NCBI GenBank assembly: GCA_041946755.1
Contig: JBHGBB010000178.1
Coordinates: 1-8,188 of the forward strand
Length of the DNA: 8,188 bases
Reading direction: 5' to 3'
Origin: JBHGBB01 sp041946755
GTDB lineage: Bacteria; UBP4; UBA4092; JAOAEQ01
The first letter of the stretch is position 1; each line of letters opens with the position of its first letter. Both the position numbers and the translations under genes were made by a program. A model generated the notes under the pieces. That model had not been told where the DNA came from. It made no database searches and saw only the letters and a list, made by a program, of their open reading frames with translations. Positions 6,284 through 8,188 of the stretch are shown in pieces.

Positions 6284-7039
6284 ATGACGGAATCCGAACG
6301 TGATTTTGATCTCGATAACAATGATGAATCGGATGAGAGAAGATTATCGTTTGTCGAACATTTGGAAGAACTGCGAAGCCGGATTATTTATTGTCTTATC
6401 AGTTTATTGGTCACTACGATAGTAGCCTTTTTCTTTTCCGAACGATTGCTTGATATTCTCTTCTATCCCGGTAAAATAAGTATCCAGAGTTTCTATTTCA
6501 CTTCGCTTCTAACTCCATTTAATATTAGGCTCAAGGTAGCTTTCTGGACTGGAATTATTGTTTCCTGTCCATTGATCCTCTATCAATTATGGCGTTTCAT
6601 TGCTCCGGCGCTTAAACGGAAAGAGAAAAATGTAATAAAATTTATCTTTTGGTTTGCTTTATGGTTCTTTTTAGCCGGAGTTCTCATGGCCTATTTCTGG
6701 ATTCTTCCGCTCGGTATTCCTTTTTTATTAGGTTACGCTACACCGAATATGAAACCGATTATCACAGTCGATGAATATATCTCATTAACAATGGTGCTCT
6801 TGGTCGCAATGGGGATCGTTTTTGAAACCCCACTCGTTTTAATCGGATTGAATAAAATCGGATTAATCACTGCAGCACAATTATCAAAAAATCGTAGATA
6901 TGCATTTCTTATTTCAGTGTTATTGGCATGTGCGATTACTCCAGGAAGTGAATTTTGGACTTCACTTTTTCTCATTATTCCGTTATATTTATTATACGAA
7001 TTATCAATCTGGTTGATTATGCTGATAGGGAAACGATAA
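6284..7039 (+). CDS. tatC: Sec-independent (Tat) translocase receptor subunit TatC
   Basis: TatC is the polytopic inner-membrane receptor that reads the twin-arginine signal peptide and recruits TatA. The 251 residues show an acidic cytoplasmic N-terminus (1-20), SFVEHLEELRSR at 22-33, and six membrane segments at about 34-52, 86-102, 118-140, 165-186, 206-218 and 224-246. Key family residues are in place: Phe105 and Glu114 in WRFIAPALKRKE (E. coli Phe94, Glu103) and Glu181 in VFETP (E. coli Glu170). Near helix 6 the usual TPPD is TPGSE: one extra residue and Glu223 where E. coli has Asp211. The ATG is the only possible start, since an in-frame TGA lies at 6269. Its nearest Shine-Dalgarno-like AAAGG (6263-6267) is 16 bases away, beyond the usual range; a self-complementary GATATATATC (6270-6279) lies between. 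Signal-peptide binding residues are otherwise conserved. Confidence 0.95.
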   Translation: MTESERDFDLDNNDESDERRLSFVEHLEELRSRIIYCLISLLVTTIVAFFFSERLLDILFYPGKISIQSFYFTSLLTPFNIRLKVAFWTGIIVSCPLILYQLWRFIAPALKRKEKNVIKFIFWFALWFFLAGVLMAYFWILPLGIPFLLGYATPNMKPIITVDEYISLTMVLLVAMGIVFETPLVLIGLNKIGLITAAQLSKNRRYAFLISVLLACAITPGSEFWTSLFLIIPLYLLYELSIWLIMLIGKR

Positions 7040-7043
7040 TACT

Positions 7044-7784
7044 ATGTTTATTTTTTATCGGCTATTACTAGCACATTTACTCGCTGAATTTCCATTACAA
7101 TTCGATTTAATTTATCGATTGAAAGTAACCAGGAAAACCGGGATATGGCTTCATTCATTTATCTTTTTTGCGGTAGCGGTGCTTCTTTTAATTCCCTGGT
7201 GGTCGGTGCCGCGATTCTGGTTATTTATGATTCTATTGTTATTATCTCACTATATTCTAGATCGACTGAAAATCATCCTGCATCGACGATATCAGGTAGA
7301 TAATCTAGGTATATTTCTTCTGGATCAGATTGCGCATATTGGATTTATGAGTTTAGTCTTTTTTGTCGGATTGGATGAAAAGTTACGTCTACGATTACCA
7401 ATAAAATCTTATGTAGTATCAGTTATCTATCAGGATAACCAGATTATTCTCATTATCATCGGGTATTTATTTGCGACATTTGGATCTTCATTCTTGGTAT
7501 ATTATTTGGAAAAGATGCTATTTTCTACCAGAAATGACAAAGGCTTTTTGACAACAACGGAAAAATATTATACTATTTTTGGTGGAATATTAATTACCTC
7601 ATTAGTCTGGATTAAAGGGTATTATTATCTTTTAATTCCGATGGTGCCGTTGTCGCAATGGTATTTGTTTTCGTTAAGGAAAGATACTCGGCAAAAAGCA
7701 CCAACTATTTTTGCTTTAATCACCAATGCGGTGGTAGCGATTATCGTCGGAGTTATCCTACGAATCATACCATCGACAATCTAA
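7044..7784 (+). CDS. Multi-pass membrane protein of DUF3307 type, function unknown
   Basis: I recognise the pattern of the DUF3307 family: LLLAHLLAEFPLQ at 7-19 (His11, Glu15 where Asp is common, Gln19), a lone LHS at 36-38 (His37), SHYILDRLK at 68-76 (His69, Asp73, Lys76) and LLDQIAHI at 92-99 (Asp94, Gln95, His98). These polar residues sit within or at the ends of hydrophobic stretches, at about 3-18, 37-50, 57-74, 88-110, 131-154, 176-198 and 222-242. The layout hints at a metal- or catalytic-type site within the membrane, but no reaction is known to me. The C-terminal half (about 120-246) carries no motif I can name. The ATG is 4 bases after the tatC stop with only a weak AGGGA 12 bases upstream, so translation is probably coupled to tatC. 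The response regulator gene follows 15 bases later. Family assignment is from remembered motif pattern, not a search. Confidence 0.7.
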   Translation: MFIFYRLLLAHLLAEFPLQFDLIYRLKVTRKTGIWLHSFIFFAVAVLLLIPWWSVPRFWLFMILLLLSHYILDRLKIILHRRYQVDNLGIFLLDQIAHIGFMSLVFFVGLDEKLRLRLPIKSYVVSVIYQDNQIILIIIGYLFATFGSSFLVYYLEKMLFSTRNDKGFLTTTEKYYTIFGGILITSLVWIKGYYYLLIPMVPLSQWYLFSLRKDTRQKAPTIFALITNAVVAIIVGVILRIIPSTI

Positions 7785-7791
7785 AAGGAGG
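7785..7791 (+). promoter_or_regulatory. Perfect Shine-Dalgarno of the response regulator gene
   Basis: AAGGAGG lies right after the stop of the preceding gene, 8 bases before a GTG at 7800. The preceding TAA (7782-7784) is in the same frame, so the start is confined to this short interval and the GTG is the only good candidate. It is the strongest ribosome site in the window, suggesting higher or independent translation of this gene. Confidence 0.8.
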
Positions 7792-7799
7792 AAGATATC

Positions 7800-8188
7800 G
7801 TGGCAGAATACGTTTTAGTGGTAGATGATGATCGAGATATTGCCCAAGTTATTAAGGTTACCCTGGAATCGAAAGCGTTTGAAGTTGAGGTGGCTTATGA
7901 TGGCAAACAAGCCTTGGCTTCAGCCAAGAAACGGAAACCAGATGCAATCGTTTTAGATTTAATGATGCCCAAAATGAGTGGAATTCAGGTGCTGAATGCG
8001 TTGAAATCAGAAGCCGGTACTCGAGATATTCCGGTTTTAATGCTAACCGCAGCAACGAAATATTCCGAAAAACCGGATACCTATTGGAAGGAAAAAGTTG
8101 GGGTCGATGATTACGTTTCTAAACCATTTGAACCGATGGAATTATTATCCCGGGTAGAGAATTTGGTTAAACAGAAGAATGATCTGGG
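7800..8188 (+). CDS. Response regulator, receiver domain (3' end beyond the window)
   Basis: This is the phosphoacceptor domain of a two-component system; a partner histidine kinase is not in the window. From the GTG start the protein reads MAEYVLVVDDDRDIAQVIKV. It has the acidic pocket Asp9-Asp11, the phosphorylated Asp53 in VLDLMMPKMSG, Thr83 in MLTAAT and Lys108 in VSKPFEP, so the receiver is intact and should be phosphorylatable. The beta4-alpha4 region is lengthened and aromatic (KYSEKPDTYWKEKVGVDDYV at 87-106). The 129 visible residues end about where a receiver domain ends (ENLVKQKNDL), so it may be a stand-alone CheY-like protein or continue into an output domain. It sits 15 bases behind the DUF3307 gene and in the same direction as tatA-tatC, and is probably co-transcribed. 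Its target is unknown. Confidence 0.93.
   Translation, partial: MAEYVLVVDDDRDIAQVIKVTLESKAFEVEVAYDGKQALASAKKRKPDAIVLDLMMPKMSGIQVLNALKSEAGTRDIPVLMLTAATKYSEKPDTYWKEKVGVDDYVSKPFEPMELLSRVENLVKQKNDL

Noticed and set aside
7858..8055. Minus-strand open frame inside the response regulator
   Set aside because: It is antisense to the conserved receiver domain with its phosphorylation motifs.
1..8188. CRISPR array, insertion sequence, prophage, tRNA or rRNA
   Set aside because: No spaced direct repeats, transposase or integrase motifs, terminal inverted repeats, or RNA gene sequences were seen on either strand.

Overview
The window comes from a bacterium with moderately AT-rich DNA. All genes read as chromosomal housekeeping or accessory metabolism. 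I see no insertion sequence, phage gene, CRISPR array, rRNA or tRNA. The gene content fits an anaerobic, probably uncultured bacterium: a ferredoxin-type 2-oxoglutarate oxidoreductase, an Aquifex-type aconitase, and a Tat system made of one TatA-like protein plus TatC. I cannot name the phylum from sequence alone.

Left half, minus strand (about 4590 down to 1): one operon read as aconitase > isocitrate dehydrogenase > 2-oxoglutarate:ferredoxin oxidoreductase alpha > beta (beta is cut off by the window start). Together these enzymes take citrate through isocitrate and 2-oxoglutarate to succinyl-CoA, or run the reverse direction if electrons come from reduced ferredoxin. The spacings are 1, 35 and 72 bases. 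The korA-korB gap holds a perfect 8-base inverted repeat. The oxidoreductase alpha subunit lacks the fused gamma domain and no ferredoxin (delta) gene lies in the cluster, so other subunits must be encoded elsewhere, most simply past the left edge.

Centre (4591-4706): a short AT-rich divergent promoter region. It carries a TATAAT box facing wecB, TATAAT-like boxes facing the aconitase gene, and a perfect 15-base palindrome just upstream of the aconitase start that looks like an operator.

Right half, plus strand: wecB (UDP-GlcNAc 2-epimerase) stands alone. After a 159-base gap with a promoter and a leader hairpin comes a tight cluster: tatA, tatC, a membrane protein of the DUF3307 type, and a response regulator that starts at GTG behind a perfect Shine-Dalgarno and runs off the right edge. 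The DUF3307 gene, 4 bases behind tatC, is the least understood gene here.

No intergenic stretch exceeds 160 bases. I found no clear novel system. The most useful leads are the possible operator on the TCA operon, the two leader/intercistronic hairpins, the ambiguous cofactor site of the isocitrate dehydrogenase, and the tatC-linked DUF3307 protein.
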